Origin: Mesorhizobium sp. B2-1-8
Lineage (GTDB): Bacteria > Pseudomonadota > Alphaproteobacteria > Rhizobiales > Rhizobiaceae
NCBI RefSeq assembly: GCF_006442545.2
Contig: NZ_CP083952.1
Location: forward strand, 2,039,501 to 2,103,500
Direction of reading: 5' to 3'
Length of the DNA: 64,000 bases
The translations under genes and the position numbers were made by a program. Below, one piece after another: positions 9,504-17,469 of this stretch (its first letter is position 1; each line of letters starts with the position of its first letter). The notes below the pieces were generated by a model. That model was not told the origin of the DNA. It saw only the letters and a list, made by a program, of their open reading frames with translations, and made no database searches.

Positions 9504-11255
9504 CTATTCCGCCGCCGCGACTGAAAGCGCGCCGTCGCCACGGCGCGTGCGGTGCGCGCGTTTCTGTTTGATCTGTTGCAGCAGCGCCGGATCGGGATCG
9601 GCGCCGCCTTCATACGCTTCGAGGAAGTCGAGCAATTCTTCGCGGTAAGCGTAGTAATCCGGGTGGGCGAGCAGCGCCTTGCGCGAACGCGGCCGCGGCA
9701 GATCCACCTCCATGATGTTGCCGATGCGGGCGTTGGGACCGTTCGACATCATCACCACGCGGTCGGCCAAGAGGATCGCCTCGTCGACGTCGTGGGTGAC
9801 GCAGATGGCGGTGACCTGGGTGCGCTTCCAGACATCCATGAGGACGTCCTGGAGTTCCCAGCGCGTCAGCGAATCCAGCATGCCGAACGGCTCGTCGAGC
9901 AAAAGCAGCTTGGGCGACAGCGAGAAGGCACGGGCGATGCCGACACGTTGCTTCATGCCGTTGGAGAGTTCGGCGGCCAGCCGGTGCATGGAGTCGCCGA
10001 GCCCGACCCGGTGCAGGTAATATTCGATGACGTCCTTGCGCTCGGCCGGCGTCGCATCGGGATAGACGCGGTCGACACCCAGCGCGACATTCTCGCGCGC
10101 TGTCAGCCACGGCATCAGCGACGGCGCCTGGAAGACGACGGCGCGCTCGGGTCCGGCGCCGGTCACCTCCTTGCCGTCAAGGACGATGCCGCCGCTGGAA
10201 ATGCCGTTGAGGCCGGCCGCCATCGACAGCACCGTCGACTTGCCGCAGCCGGAATGGCCGATGAGCGTGATGAATTCGCCCTTCTTCATCTTGAGGTCGA
10301 AACCGTCGACGACGGTGACCGGACCCTTTGGTGTCGGATAGACCTTGCGCACCTCGAAGAACTCGACATAGCGCTCCTCGACCGGCGAGGCCGACGCCTC
10401 GCGATAGGCTTTCGGCGGCGTGCTCTTCTGAGTGATCGGCACGATTTTCGGCAGTTGGATGCCACTTTCGAGGTCGCCGCCTTCGGCGCCGGCATCGATC
10501 AGATACTGGGTCACCGCGGCGCGCAGGCGGATGAATTCCTCGTCATGGTTCATCGCGGCGCGGTTGCGCGGCCGCTCGATGTCGACGCGAAACGACGGCC
10601 CGAGCGTCGCCTTCGGCCCCGGTTTCAGGGGGATGATGCGGTCGGCGAGCAGGATCGCCTCGTCGACGTCGTTGGTGATCAGGATGATGGTCTTCTTCTC
10701 CTTGCCGCAGATATCGGCCAGTTCGTCCTGCAGCTTCGAACGGGTGAGCGCATCGAGCGCCGACAGCGGCTCGTCGAGGAGAAGAATGTCCGGCCGCGTC
10801 GCCAGCGCCCGGGCGACCGAGACGCGCTGGCGCATGCCGCCGGAAAGCTCGGCCGGCTTGCGGTCGATGGCGTGCGAAAGGCCGACCAGCTCGATATAGT
10901 CCCGCGTGATCGCCTGCCGTTCGGCCTTCGGCGTGCCCTTCAGGACGGCATCGACCGCCAACGCGACATTACCGTAGACCGAAAGCCACGGCATCAGCGA
11001 ATAGGACTGGAAGACCACGCCGCGATCGGCACCGGGACCATCGATCTGCTTGCCGCGCACCAGCACGCCGCCGCTATCGGGGCTGATCAGGCCGGCGATC
11101 GCCGAAATCAGCGTCGTCTTGCCGGAGCCGGAAAAGCCGACGATGGCGATGAACTCGCCCTCCTCGACCTTGAGGTTGATGTCGGACAGGACTTCGGTGC
11201 GCCTGGCTCCCTCGCCATAGGCCTTCGACAGGCCGGTCACTTCAAGAATAGCCAT
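9504..11255 (-). CDS. Nitrate ABC transporter, two ATPase domains fused (NrtC-NrtD type)
   Basis: A single 583-residue polypeptide holding two complete nucleotide-binding domains that energise nitrate import through the NrtB membrane partner. Domain 1 (about 1-250): Walker A GFSGSGKT at 40-47, signature LSGGMRQR, Walker B ILLLDEP. Domain 2 (about 305-555): Walker A GHSGCGKS, signature LSNGMKQR, Walker B LLLLDEP. They are joined by a roughly 50-residue linker. The switch histidine is replaced by Asn in domain 1 (LITNDVDEA) but kept in domain 2 (VTHDVDEA). In cyanobacteria NrtC and NrtD are separate genes and NrtC carries a binding-protein-like tail, which is absent here. It sits 10 bases after nrtB and 11 before nirB. 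Confidence 0.93.
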   Translation of the reverse strand: MAILEVTGLSKAYGEGARRTEVLSDINLKVEEGEFIAIVGFSGSGKTTLISAIAGLISPDSGGVLVRGKQIDGPGADRGVVFQSYSLMPWLSVYGNVALAVDAVLKGTPKAERQAITRDYIELVGLSHAIDRKPAELSGGMRQRVSVARALATRPDILLLDEPLSALDALTRSKLQDELADICGKEKKTIILITNDVDEAILLADRIIPLKPGPKATLGPSFRVDIERPRNRAAMNHDEEFIRLRAAVTQYLIDAGAEGGDLESGIQLPKIVPITQKSTPPKAYREASASPVEERYVEFFEVRKVYPTPKGPVTVVDGFDLKMKKGEFITLIGHSGCGKSTVLSMAAGLNGISSGGIVLDGKEVTGAGPERAVVFQAPSLMPWLTARENVALGVDRVYPDATPAERKDVIEYYLHRVGLGDSMHRLAAELSNGMKQRVGIARAFSLSPKLLLLDEPFGMLDSLTRWELQDVLMDVWKRTQVTAICVTHDVDEAILLADRVVMMSNGPNARIGNIMEVDLPRPRSRKALLAHPDYYAYREELLDFLEAYEGGADPDPALLQQIKQKRAHRTRRGDGALSVAAAE

Positions 11256-11265
11256 CGCGTCCGCC

Positions 11266-12351
11266 CTACCTGTTGGCCGAGAAGGTCAGCGCCGACTGCA
11301 GCGCGAACATGATGCGGTCGAGCACGAAACCGATGATGCCGATGGTCAGAACCGCGACCATGATGCGGGCGAGCGACGTCGACGAGCCGTTCTGGAATTC
11401 GTCCCAGACGAATTTGCCGAGCCCCGGATTCTGGGCCAGCATTTCGGCGGCGATGAGCACCATCCAGCCGACGCCGAGCGACAGCCGCAGCCCTGTGAAG
11501 ATCAGCGGCAGCGCCGAAGGCAGGACGAGCTTGCGGATCGTCGTGGCGGTCGAGAGCTGCAGCACCTTGCCGACGTTGACGAGATCCTTGTCGATCGAGG
11601 CGACGCCGAGCGCGGTGTTGATCAAGGTCGGCCAGAGCGAGCACAGCGTCACGGTGACGGCGGAAATGACCAGCGATTTCGGCAGCGCGTCGCTTGGATC
11701 GACATAGAGCGCCGAAACGACCATCGTCACGATCGGCAGCCATGCCAGTGGCGACACGGGCTTGAAGATCTGCACCAGCGGATTGACGGCGCCGTTGAAC
11801 GTCTTGGAGAGCCCGGAGGCGATGCCGAGCGGCACGGCGACGATCGTGGCGATCAGGAAGCCGAGGCCGACGGTCTCGAGCGAGGTGAGGATCTGGTCGA
11901 AATAGGTCGGCTTGCCGGTGTAGGCGCGCTGCTTGACCTGGTCGGCCTTGCCCTCGCTCACCAGCTGCGCGTTGCGCGCCTCGAGCCGCTGGTAGAAGGC
12001 GGCTTCCTTTTCGCGCTCGGCCCAGTGGTCGGCCCATAGCACGCCGGCCTGCTGCCAGACCTCGACCGGGCCCGGTATGGCGCCGAGCGAGGTCTGCACG
12101 CGCGGAGCGAGCACGCCCCAGGCAGCCAGGAAAACCGCAATGCCAAGCAGCGGGATGACAAGCAGGCGCTTCAATTCGCCAAGCTGCTCGGCGACATTGT
12201 CGCCGGCGGCGATCCTGAATATCGGCGCCAACCAGGCGAGGCCGAGCACTTCCAGCCATCGCGCCGCGCCGTTGATGCGCGTGAGCAGACGCTCCTTGCG
12301 TTTGGCGCGGGCCACGTCCAACGCGGCGCTTGTTCCGGTTGCAAACGTCAT
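11266..12351 (-). CDS. nrtB: Nitrate ABC transporter permease
   Basis: Inner-membrane permease of the NrtB/SsuC/TauC family, 361 residues. After a cytoplasmic N-terminal stretch and a first helix near residue 65 comes a periplasmic-looking charged segment, then the five-helix permease core. The EAA-type coupling loop is recognisable as [23 protein letters not shown]. The ATG overlaps the nrtA stop by one base (TGATG), giving tight coupling to the binding protein. The N-terminal extension of about 140 residues before the core is longer than in sulphonate permeases and matches alphaproteobacterial NrtB. Confidence 0.93.
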   Translation of the reverse strand: MTFATGTSAALDVARAKRKERLLTRINGAARWLEVLGLAWLAPIFRIAAGDNVAEQLGELKRLLVIPLLGIAVFLAAWGVLAPRVQTSLGAIPGPVEVWQQAGVLWADHWAEREKEAAFYQRLEARNAQLVSEGKADQVKQRAYTGKPTYFDQILTSLETVGLGFLIATIVAVPLGIASGLSKTFNGAVNPLVQIFKPVSPLAWLPIVTMVVSALYVDPSDALPKSLVISAVTVTLCSLWPTLINTALGVASIDKDLVNVGKVLQLSTATTIRKLVLPSALPLIFTGLRLSLGVGWMVLIAAEMLAQNPGLGKFVWDEFQNGSSTSLARIMVAVLTIGIIGFVLDRIMFALQSALTFSANR

Positions 12352-13778
12352 CAGCCGGCGATCTCCGTGCCCTGGATGACCTGCTTGGCCTTCAGCCCGA
12401 TCGAAAGGCTATCGATATAGGCGTTGGGCTTCTTGCCGTCGTAAGCGATGCCGTCGATGAACTCGGCCGTAGGCGCCTTGTAACCGTCGCTGTCCCAGGG
12501 GAAGTCGGCCTTGCCAGCCTTGCCCTCGTCGACCAGCATTTTCGCGGCCTTGAGATAGATGTCGGGCAGGTAGACGGATTTCGCGGTGTCGGCATACCAC
12601 TGGTCGTCCTTGCCGACCGGGATCTGCCCCCAGCGCCGCATCTGCGTCAGGTACCAGATGGCATCCGAATAGTAGGGATAGTTGGCGAAATGGCGGAAGA
12701 AGACGTTGAAGTCGGGAACGTCGCGCTTGTCGCCCTTTTCATATTCGAAGGTGCCAGTCATGGAATTGGCGATCACCGCCTCGTCGGCGCCGACATATTC
12801 GGGCTTGGCCAGCATCTTCACCGCCGCCAGCCGGTTGGCGTTGTTGTCCGCGTCCAGCCACATCGCGGCACGGATCAGCGCCTTGGTGATGGCAATCGTG
12901 GTGTTTGGGTATTTTTCGGTGAACTCCTTGGTCATGCCGAAGACTTTTTCCGGATTGTTCTTCCAGATCTCGTAGTCGGTGATGACCGGAACGCCGATGC
13001 CCTTGAACACGGCGGCCTGGTTCCACGGCTCGCCGACGCAGTAGCCGACGATGGTTCCGGCCTCGAGCGTGGCCGGCATCTGCGGCGGCGGCGTCACCGA
13101 GAGCAGCGCATCCGCCTTGATCTGGCCCGATATGTCGTCCGGCGAATAGAAGCCCGGGTTGATGCCGCCCGAAGCCAGCCAGTAGCGCAGCTCGTAATTG
13201 TGCGTCGAAACCGGGAAGACCATGCCCATGTTGAACGGCCTTCCCTCGGCCTTGAACTTGTCGATGACGGGCTTCAGGGCATCGGCTTTGATCGGATGGA
13301 CGGGCTTGCCGTCCGCGACCGGGATGTGGGCCTTCATCATTTCCCATACGGCGTTGGAAACGGTGATGCCGTTGCCGTTGAGATCCATGGAAAAGGGCGT
13401 GACGAGTTCGGCCTTGGTGCCGTAGCCGATGGTCGCGGCAAGTGGCTGGCCGGCCAGCATGTGGGCGCCGTCGAGCTGACCGGTGATGACGCCGTCGAGC
13501 AGGACCTTCCAGTTGGCCTGCGGCTCGAGCGTCACATAGAGGCCTTCATCCTCGAAGTAGCCGAGCTCCTTGGCGACGGCGAGCGGCGCCATGTCGGTCA
13601 GCTTGATGAAGCCGAACTTGAGCTCGTCCTTCTCGACGGCAAGCATTTCGGCACGGGCCGGAATTGGAAACAGCGTCTTTGCGGCGACGAACAGCCCCGC
13701 CGTCAGCGCACTGCTGGCAAGAAAATCGCGGCGCGTGAAATCCTTGAGGGACGTGCCAGTTCCGATCCGTTTCGTCAT
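12351..13778 (-). CDS. nrtA: Nitrate-binding periplasmic protein, Tat-exported
   Basis: Binds nitrate in the periplasm and delivers it to NrtB. The 475-residue product begins with a twin-arginine signal ([17 protein letters not shown], cleavage near ARA-E at about residue 43). The body is of the CmpA/NrtA family, with [15 protein letters not shown] and [14 protein letters not shown] as conserved segments. NasS, encoded just upstream, has the same fold without the signal. First gene of the seven-gene assimilation operon; its leader contains a sigma-54 promoter, an ANTAR hairpin pair and a terminator. Bicarbonate (CmpA) is the alternative ligand for this family, but the nir/nas neighbours settle it in favour of nitrate. 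Confidence 0.95.
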   Translation of the reverse strand: MTKRIGTGTSLKDFTRRDFLASSALTAGLFVAAKTLFPIPARAEMLAVEKDELKFGFIKLTDMAPLAVAKELGYFEDEGLYVTLEPQANWKVLLDGVITGQLDGAHMLAGQPLAATIGYGTKAELVTPFSMDLNGNGITVSNAVWEMMKAHIPVADGKPVHPIKADALKPVIDKFKAEGRPFNMGMVFPVSTHNYELRYWLASGGINPGFYSPDDISGQIKADALLSVTPPPQMPATLEAGTIVGYCVGEPWNQAAVFKGIGVPVITDYEIWKNNPEKVFGMTKEFTEKYPNTTIAITKALIRAAMWLDADNNANRLAAVKMLAKPEYVGADEAVIANSMTGTFEYEKGDKRDVPDFNVFFRHFANYPYYSDAIWYLTQMRRWGQIPVGKDDQWYADTAKSVYLPDIYLKAAKMLVDEGKAGKADFPWDSDGYKAPTAEFIDGIAYDGKKPNAYIDSLSIGLKAKQVIQGTEIAG

Positions 13779-13836
13779 CGTCGTCTCCGGTTGGGGCGCC
13801 GCTTGGGATCAGCGCCGTCGATTGCGTGTTCGGGTC

Positions 13837-13908
13837 AAAAACAAAAAAGCCGCCGTCCAGGCCCTCGCGTCCGTACATCCGGGATCGCGTGTCGACCTGA
13901 GCGGCAGC
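13837..13908 (-). terminator. Leader terminator of the nitrate operon, target of antitermination
   Basis: In transcript sense, GCTGCCG (13908-13902) pairs with CGGCGGC (13855-13849), seven pairs with one G-U. After one mismatch seven more pairs follow (13900-13894 with 13857-13863). A T-rich run TTTTTTGTTTTT (13848-13837) comes directly after. It lies about 60 bases before the nrtA start. Its 5' arm reuses the 3' half of the second ANTAR-type hairpin, so the two structures exclude each other. Confidence 0.88.
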
Positions 13909-13938
13909 TTTGCCTGTGGGCGCCCATCGTTGGACGCC
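13903..13938 (-). ncRNA. ANTAR-target RNA: two hexaloop hairpins in the nrtA leader
   Basis: Hairpin P1: GGCGTCC (13938-13932), loop AACGAT (13931-13926), GGGCGCC (13925-13919), seven base pairs with one U-G. Hairpin P2: GGC (13914-13912), loop AAAGCT (13911-13906), GCC (13905-13903). Both loops are six bases with A at position 1 and G at position 4, the known recognition pattern of ANTAR-domain antiterminators such as NasT, NasR and EutV. Binding of NasT would hold P2 and stop the terminator 5' arm from pairing. The ANTAR protein gene nasT lies 1.4 kb upstream. Confidence 0.88.
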
Positions 13939-13973
13939 TGTTCCGTTGCCCGCGAAGGGCTCGTTTATTTCAA

Positions 13974-13989
13974 AGCAGGAACCGTGCCA
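13974..13989 (-). promoter_or_regulatory. Sigma-54 promoter of the nitrate operon
   Basis: On the minus strand TGGCACGGTTCCTGCT has the GG of the -24 element and the GC of the -12 element separated by ten bases, matching TGGCAC-N5-TTGCW with one substitution. It would start a transcript near 13962, just before the ANTAR hairpins, leaving a leader of about 185 bases. It implies activation by an enhancer-binding protein, most likely NtrC. Confidence 0.75.
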
Positions 13990-14106
13990 GTTTTTCCCTC
14001 AGCAGGAATTTCTAATGAAATCAGCTGGATCGCCGACTCATGGTTCGGCCGCGCCGGCAACGGATAAGGTCAAACATTGACCAATCCGGTCGATGGATCG
14101 CATAAA

Positions 14107-14123
14107 TTTTGTGCAATGCACAA
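14107..14123. promoter_or_regulatory. Palindromic motif upstream of the nrtA sigma-54 promoter
   Basis: TTGTGCA-A-TGCACAA (14109-14123) is a perfect 7-bp inverted repeat about 120 bases upstream of the -24 element, the usual distance for an enhancer-binding protein. Its 12-base core TTTGTGCAATGC recurs upstream of nasT at 15999-16010. The arrangement is not the textbook NtrC dyad, so the bound protein is uncertain. Confidence 0.5.
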
Positions 14124-14140
14124 GAATGGCGCGCAAATGC

Positions 14141-15367
14141 TCAGGGGTGCGACTGGCTCGCAATATAGGCGTCGATCTCATCGGGATCGAAGATCTGGCC
14201 GTCGAAGAAGCCGTCCGGGCCGAGCACCAGGCTTGCACCCGCCGAGCCCACCGGAGTCGCCACCTTCAGCGCGCCTTCGACCTTGGCGTTGGCGCCGGGC
14301 AGCGCGACGCCGAGCGGCTTCAGCGCCGAGCGGTAGAGGTCGGGCCGGTAGCAATCGCGGGCGATGGCAAGGTTTTCCGGAGTGTGTGCGACGTGGCCCC
14401 AGCGGACCATCTGCGTGTAGAACCACAGCGAATGGCTCTTCCAGGGAAAGTTGGCGGCCTTGCCGAAAGGCAGGAAGAAGTCCTCGACGGTCCGTTGTGC
14501 TCCGCCGCCGAGCTGCAGATGCCCGGTCAGGATCGGCATCTCAATGGCCGCCTTCTGGCCGAGGAAGCCGGGCTGTGCCATCAGCGCCGCCAGTTCGCCA
14601 CGATTTGCCGCGTCCTGGCACCAGCGGGCGGAGTGGTGCAGCGCCCTCAGCAGCGCCGCCAGCGCGTCCGGCTGCTCTTGCGCCCAGGCCTTGCGCGCGC
14701 CGATAACTTTCTCCGGGCTGTTGCGCCAGAGCAGCGCCTTGACTGTGACGATATGGCCGGTGCCGGCTGCCACCGCGGCGCTGTTCCAGGGTTCGCCGAC
14801 GCAATAGCCGTCGATGCGGCCGGCGGCCAGCGCATCGGTCATGAAGGGCGGCGGCACGATGACGATCTCGATCTCGAGGTCCGGGTCGACACCGCAGGCG
14901 GCGAGCCAATAGCGCAGTTCGTAATTGTGCCCGGAATGCGGATGCACGACGGCAAAGCGCAGCGGCTCGCGGCCGGCGGCCGCCCGCTCGCGGATGAACG
15001 CACCGAGGGCTGCGCCGGCACGTGCCGGATCGAGGTCCGATACGGCTCCATGCGCCGCCATGCTTTCCCAGACGGCGTTGGAGACGGTGACGCAGTTGCC
15101 GCCGAGCCCCAGCGAAAAGGGCACGATGGTCTCGGAGGCGAGGGGGGTGAGACCAAGATTGCAGGCAAGCGGCATCGGCCCGAGCATGTGCGCGAGGTCG
15201 AAATGGCCGATGGCGATGCGGTCGCGGATGTTGGCCCAGGAGGTCTCGCGGTGCAGGATGAGATCGATGCCTTCGCGCGCGGCAAAGCCCAGTTCGCCGG
15301 CCGCGACCAGGACGGCGCTGTCGAACAGCGGCATGAAGCCAGCGGTGATCTGGTGCTCGGCGCCCAT
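14141..15367 (-). CDS. nasS: Nitrate sensor protein NasS (cytoplasmic CmpA/NrtA-like)
   Basis: Cytoplasmic nitrate/nitrite sensor that holds the antiterminator NasT inactive when nitrate is absent. The 408 residues belong to the same fold as NrtA (shared [11 protein letters not shown] and [14 protein letters not shown] segments) but there is no signal peptide: the protein starts directly with MGAEHQITAGFMPLFDSA. This is the known distinction between NasS and the periplasmic NrtA. Its ATG lies two bases after the nasT stop, so the two are co-translated, here in the order nasT-nasS. The 3' end is 360 bases from nrtA, whose leader holds the target of the NasT/NasS pair. Confidence 0.92.
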   Translation of the reverse strand: MGAEHQITAGFMPLFDSAVLVAAGELGFAAREGIDLILHRETSWANIRDRIAIGHFDLAHMLGPMPLACNLGLTPLASETIVPFSLGLGGNCVTVSNAVWESMAAHGAVSDLDPARAGAALGAFIRERAAAGREPLRFAVVHPHSGHNYELRYWLAACGVDPDLEIEIVIVPPPFMTDALAAGRIDGYCVGEPWNSAAVAAGTGHIVTVKALLWRNSPEKVIGARKAWAQEQPDALAALLRALHHSARWCQDAANRGELAALMAQPGFLGQKAAIEMPILTGHLQLGGGAQRTVEDFFLPFGKAANFPWKSHSLWFYTQMVRWGHVAHTPENLAIARDCYRPDLYRSALKPLGVALPGANAKVEGALKVATPVGSAGASLVLGPDGFFDGQIFDPDEIDAYIASQSHP

Positions 15368-15369
15368 GT

Positions 15370-15972
15370 CTATTCGTCCTCCGCCGGTCCGAGAAGCCCG
15401 GCGGCAGTCACCAGGCTCTGGGCGATATCGCTGATCTTGCGGTTCTGGTTCATCGCCGTCTTGCGCAGCAGCGTGTAGGCGGCTTCTTCGGTCAGGCCGC
15501 GCGACTTCATCAGGATGCCCTTGGCGCGGTCGATCACCTTGCGGCTCTCGAGTTCGCTGCGCGCCTCTTCCAGTTCGCGCGCCATGCGCGAGAAAGCGTT
15601 GAAGCGGCTCACCGCCATGTCGAGGATCGGCTTGACGCGCTCCTGCCTCAACCCGTCGACGACATAGGCCGAAACGCCGGCATCGACAGCCGCCTCGATC
15701 GAGGCCTGGTCGGAGCGGTCGACGAACATGGCGATCGGCCGCTTCACCGCACGCGACAGCTGGAACATGTTTTCCAGCATGTCCCGGTTGGGGTTTTCCA
15801 GGTCGATGACGATGACGTCCGGCTCGATCTCGGCGATGCGGCGCGCTATGCCGCTGACGTCATGGACGACGGTGACCCGCTCATGGCCGGCCTCGCGCAA
15901 GCCGGCCTCGATTATCGAAGCGCGGATGCGGTTTTCGTCGATCACCAGGACGGCGAGTGAAGTTCGGATCAT
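15370..15972 (-). CDS. nasT: Nitrate-responsive antiterminator NasT (receiver plus ANTAR RNA-binding domain)
   Basis: Binds paired hexaloop hairpins in the nas leader RNA and prevents termination when released from NasS. In its 200 residues, a response-regulator-like receiver (about 5-120) has Asp57 in IVIDLENPN at the phospho-acceptor place. A coiled-coil link (ARELEEARSELESRK) and a C-terminal ANTAR domain (about 130-190, with IDRAKGILMKSRGLTEEAAYTLLRK) follow. Receivers of this family are generally not controlled by phosphorylation; control comes from NasS. The matching RNA target is present at 13903-13938. Confidence 0.95.
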   Translation of the reverse strand: MIRTSLAVLVIDENRIRASIIEAGLREAGHERVTVVHDVSGIARRIAEIEPDVIVIDLENPNRDMLENMFQLSRAVKRPIAMFVDRSDQASIEAAVDAGVSAYVVDGLRQERVKPILDMAVSRFNAFSRMARELEEARSELESRKVIDRAKGILMKSRGLTEEAAYTLLRKTAMNQNRKISDIAQSLVTAAGLLGPAEDE

Positions 15973-15996
15973 GGCCGCATTGTGGGCATGCTCGGG

Positions 15997-16010
15997 AATT
16001 TGTGCAATGC
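15997..16010. promoter_or_regulatory. Motif shared between the nasT and nrtA upstream regions
   Basis: AATTTGTGCAATGC lies 25 bases before the nasT start and shares the 12-base core TTTGTGCAATGC with the palindrome upstream of nrtA (14108-14119). Here only one arm of the palindrome is kept. At this position a bound protein would more likely repress or autoregulate nasT-nasS than activate it. Confidence 0.4.
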
Positions 16011-16094
16011 GGCATACCCACCGGCCTTGGAAGGTCGGTGGCTAAGCCCAGAATGCTTGGTGGCGAAAAGTATCTGCCTAGCAGGAGACGCCGA

Positions 16095-16415
16095 TCAGCC
16101 GCAGACGCGAACGTCTTCGATCACCCTGTGGTGGTGACGCCAATGCACGACCGTCTCGATGTGGCAGCGGTGGTGCCGGTGGTGCCAGCGGTAACCGTCA
16201 TTGCCGTAGTCATCGTACTGAGCGTTCTGGTCGCCATTATACTGGTTGTCATAACGGCGCACATGATGACGGCGAACGACCACTCCGGAATTGTCATCCG
16301 AGGAATATTGGTTGCCGTCGTCGGACTGGATTGTCACACTTGCAGCCTGCGTAGGCGCAATCGCTGCCGCTGTCGCGGCAAACGCCAGCATCGAGGCCAA
16401 AATCAATTTCTTCAT
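16095..16415 (-). CDS. Small secreted histidine-rich protein
   Basis: About 106 residues. A clear Sec signal peptide (MKKLILASMLAFAATAAAIA, cleavage near TQA-AS) is followed by a polar Asp/Asn/Tyr-rich stretch and a C-terminal part very rich in His and Arg (RWHHRHHRCHIETVVHWRHH). I recognise no named family; the His clusters suggest metal binding, which is a guess. The start was chosen because AGGAGG precedes this ATG; the frame extends 22 codons further upstream without a ribosome site. It is a single gene, not part of nasT-nasS. Confidence 0.75.
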   Translation of the reverse strand: MKKLILASMLAFAATAAAIAPTQAASVTIQSDDGNQYSSDDNSGVVVRRHHVRRYDNQYNGDQNAQYDDYGNDGYRWHHRHHRCHIETVVHWRHHHRVIEDVRVCG

Positions 16416-16527
16416 TCCATCCTCCTGAATGTTCAATGCAAATAAACTCGCGGAAGAACCGGGTGTTCCGCTCAAATCCACACACGCTTTGCTACGCCGG
16501 CGACATCAAGGCGTTATCGGCCACGTG

Positions 16528-17364
16528 CTACAGGTGGACGAAGGCGGTCAGCGGCAGATGGTCGGAGGCCACGCGCGACAGCGGCGTGTCATGCGCTTCG
16601 ACGGTCGCGATCATGCCGTGCCGGTTGGCCATGATCCGGTCGAGCGCCAGCAGCGGCAGGTTGGACGGGAAGGTGGGGACTGCCGGCGGCTGCGGGCCGA
16701 AGGTCGCGTGCAGCGTGTTCAGCGCGGAGCGGTTTCCGAGCCGCCATTCGTTCAGATCGCCGAGCAGGAGCGTCGGCTTCTCGTCGGGGCTGTTCATGAG
16801 ATCGAGCACGACCTGGGCCTGCTGCGAGCGGGAGCGGCGCAGCAATCCCAGATGGGCCGCGATGATGCGCAAGGACTGATTTCCATCGAGATCGATCTCC
16901 GCCACCACGGCGCCGCGCGGTTCGAGACCCGGAAGCCTGATCTGATGCACGTCGCGAACGACGCCTCTTTTGAACAGCAGGACATTACCGTGCCAGCCAT
17001 GGCCTTTGCCCGTTGCGGAAATGGGCACCGGCACGAGGCCGGTTTCCAGTTCGAGACGGTGCAGGTCGAGAAGCCCGACACGGTCGCCGAAACGACTGTC
17101 GGCCTCCTGCAGGGCGATGAGGTCGGGGGCGATCTCGCGGATGACGCGGCTGGTGCGGTCGGGATCGAACTTGCGGTCGACGCCGATGCATTTGTGGACG
17201 TTGTAGGAGGCGACCAGCGTCCCGGTGACGCCACCCTTCTTCGGCGACAAGGCGTTGGCCTTGCGCATCCGCCTGTCGCGAATGGACAGGAGCACGCTGG
17301 CCGGCAGGCTGCGCCCGTTCATTCGCATAGCGCGCCGATCATCCTTGCTGTTCTCACCATGCAC
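16528..17364 (-). CDS. Endonuclease/exonuclease/phosphatase (EEP) family protein
   Basis: Member of the DNase I-like metal-dependent phosphoesterase superfamily, up to 278 residues. Motifs in order: SYNVHKCIGVD near residue 55, ALQEADSR with the metal-binding Glu, AAHLGL, LLLGDLNEW (catalytic Asp and Asn) and ASDHLPLTA (catalytic Asp-His) at the C-terminus. No signal peptide or lipase part is visible. An in-frame ATG at 17328 (MRMNGRSL) may be the true start. It lies just downstream of cardiolipin synthase on the same strand, a pairing often seen, which suggests a role in membrane phospholipid or phosphodiester metabolism, though the substrate cannot be read from sequence. Confidence 0.85.
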   Translation of the reverse strand: MHGENSKDDRRAMRMNGRSLPASVLLSIRDRRMRKANALSPKKGGVTGTLVASYNVHKCIGVDRKFDPDRTSRVIREIAPDLIALQEADSRFGDRVGLLDLHRLELETGLVPVPISATGKGHGWHGNVLLFKRGVVRDVHQIRLPGLEPRGAVVAEIDLDGNQSLRIIAAHLGLLRRSRSQQAQVVLDLMNSPDEKPTLLLGDLNEWRLGNRSALNTLHATFGPQPPAVPTFPSNLPLLALDRIMANRHGMIATVEAHDTPLSRVASDHLPLTAFVHL

Positions 17365-17469
17365 CTAGAAATAGAGTCTTTCAGCCTATGTTCCATGGTC
17401 GGCGACACGCTATCGGGCAAACATGTCGTTTTGTTAAAGGCAGGTTTTTTCTCGGAGGTAGTGGTTTTT

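Noticed and set aside
9552..11312. A 586-codon plus-strand open frame opposite the nitrate ATPase gene
   Set aside because: It is the antisense shadow of nrtCD; the translation is Arg/Asp/His-rich without motifs, while the minus strand has two complete ABC ATPase domains.
12330..14015. A 561-codon plus-strand open frame across nrtA and its leader
   Set aside because: Antisense shadow in GC-rich DNA; it would run through the terminator and ANTAR hairpins of the nrtA leader.
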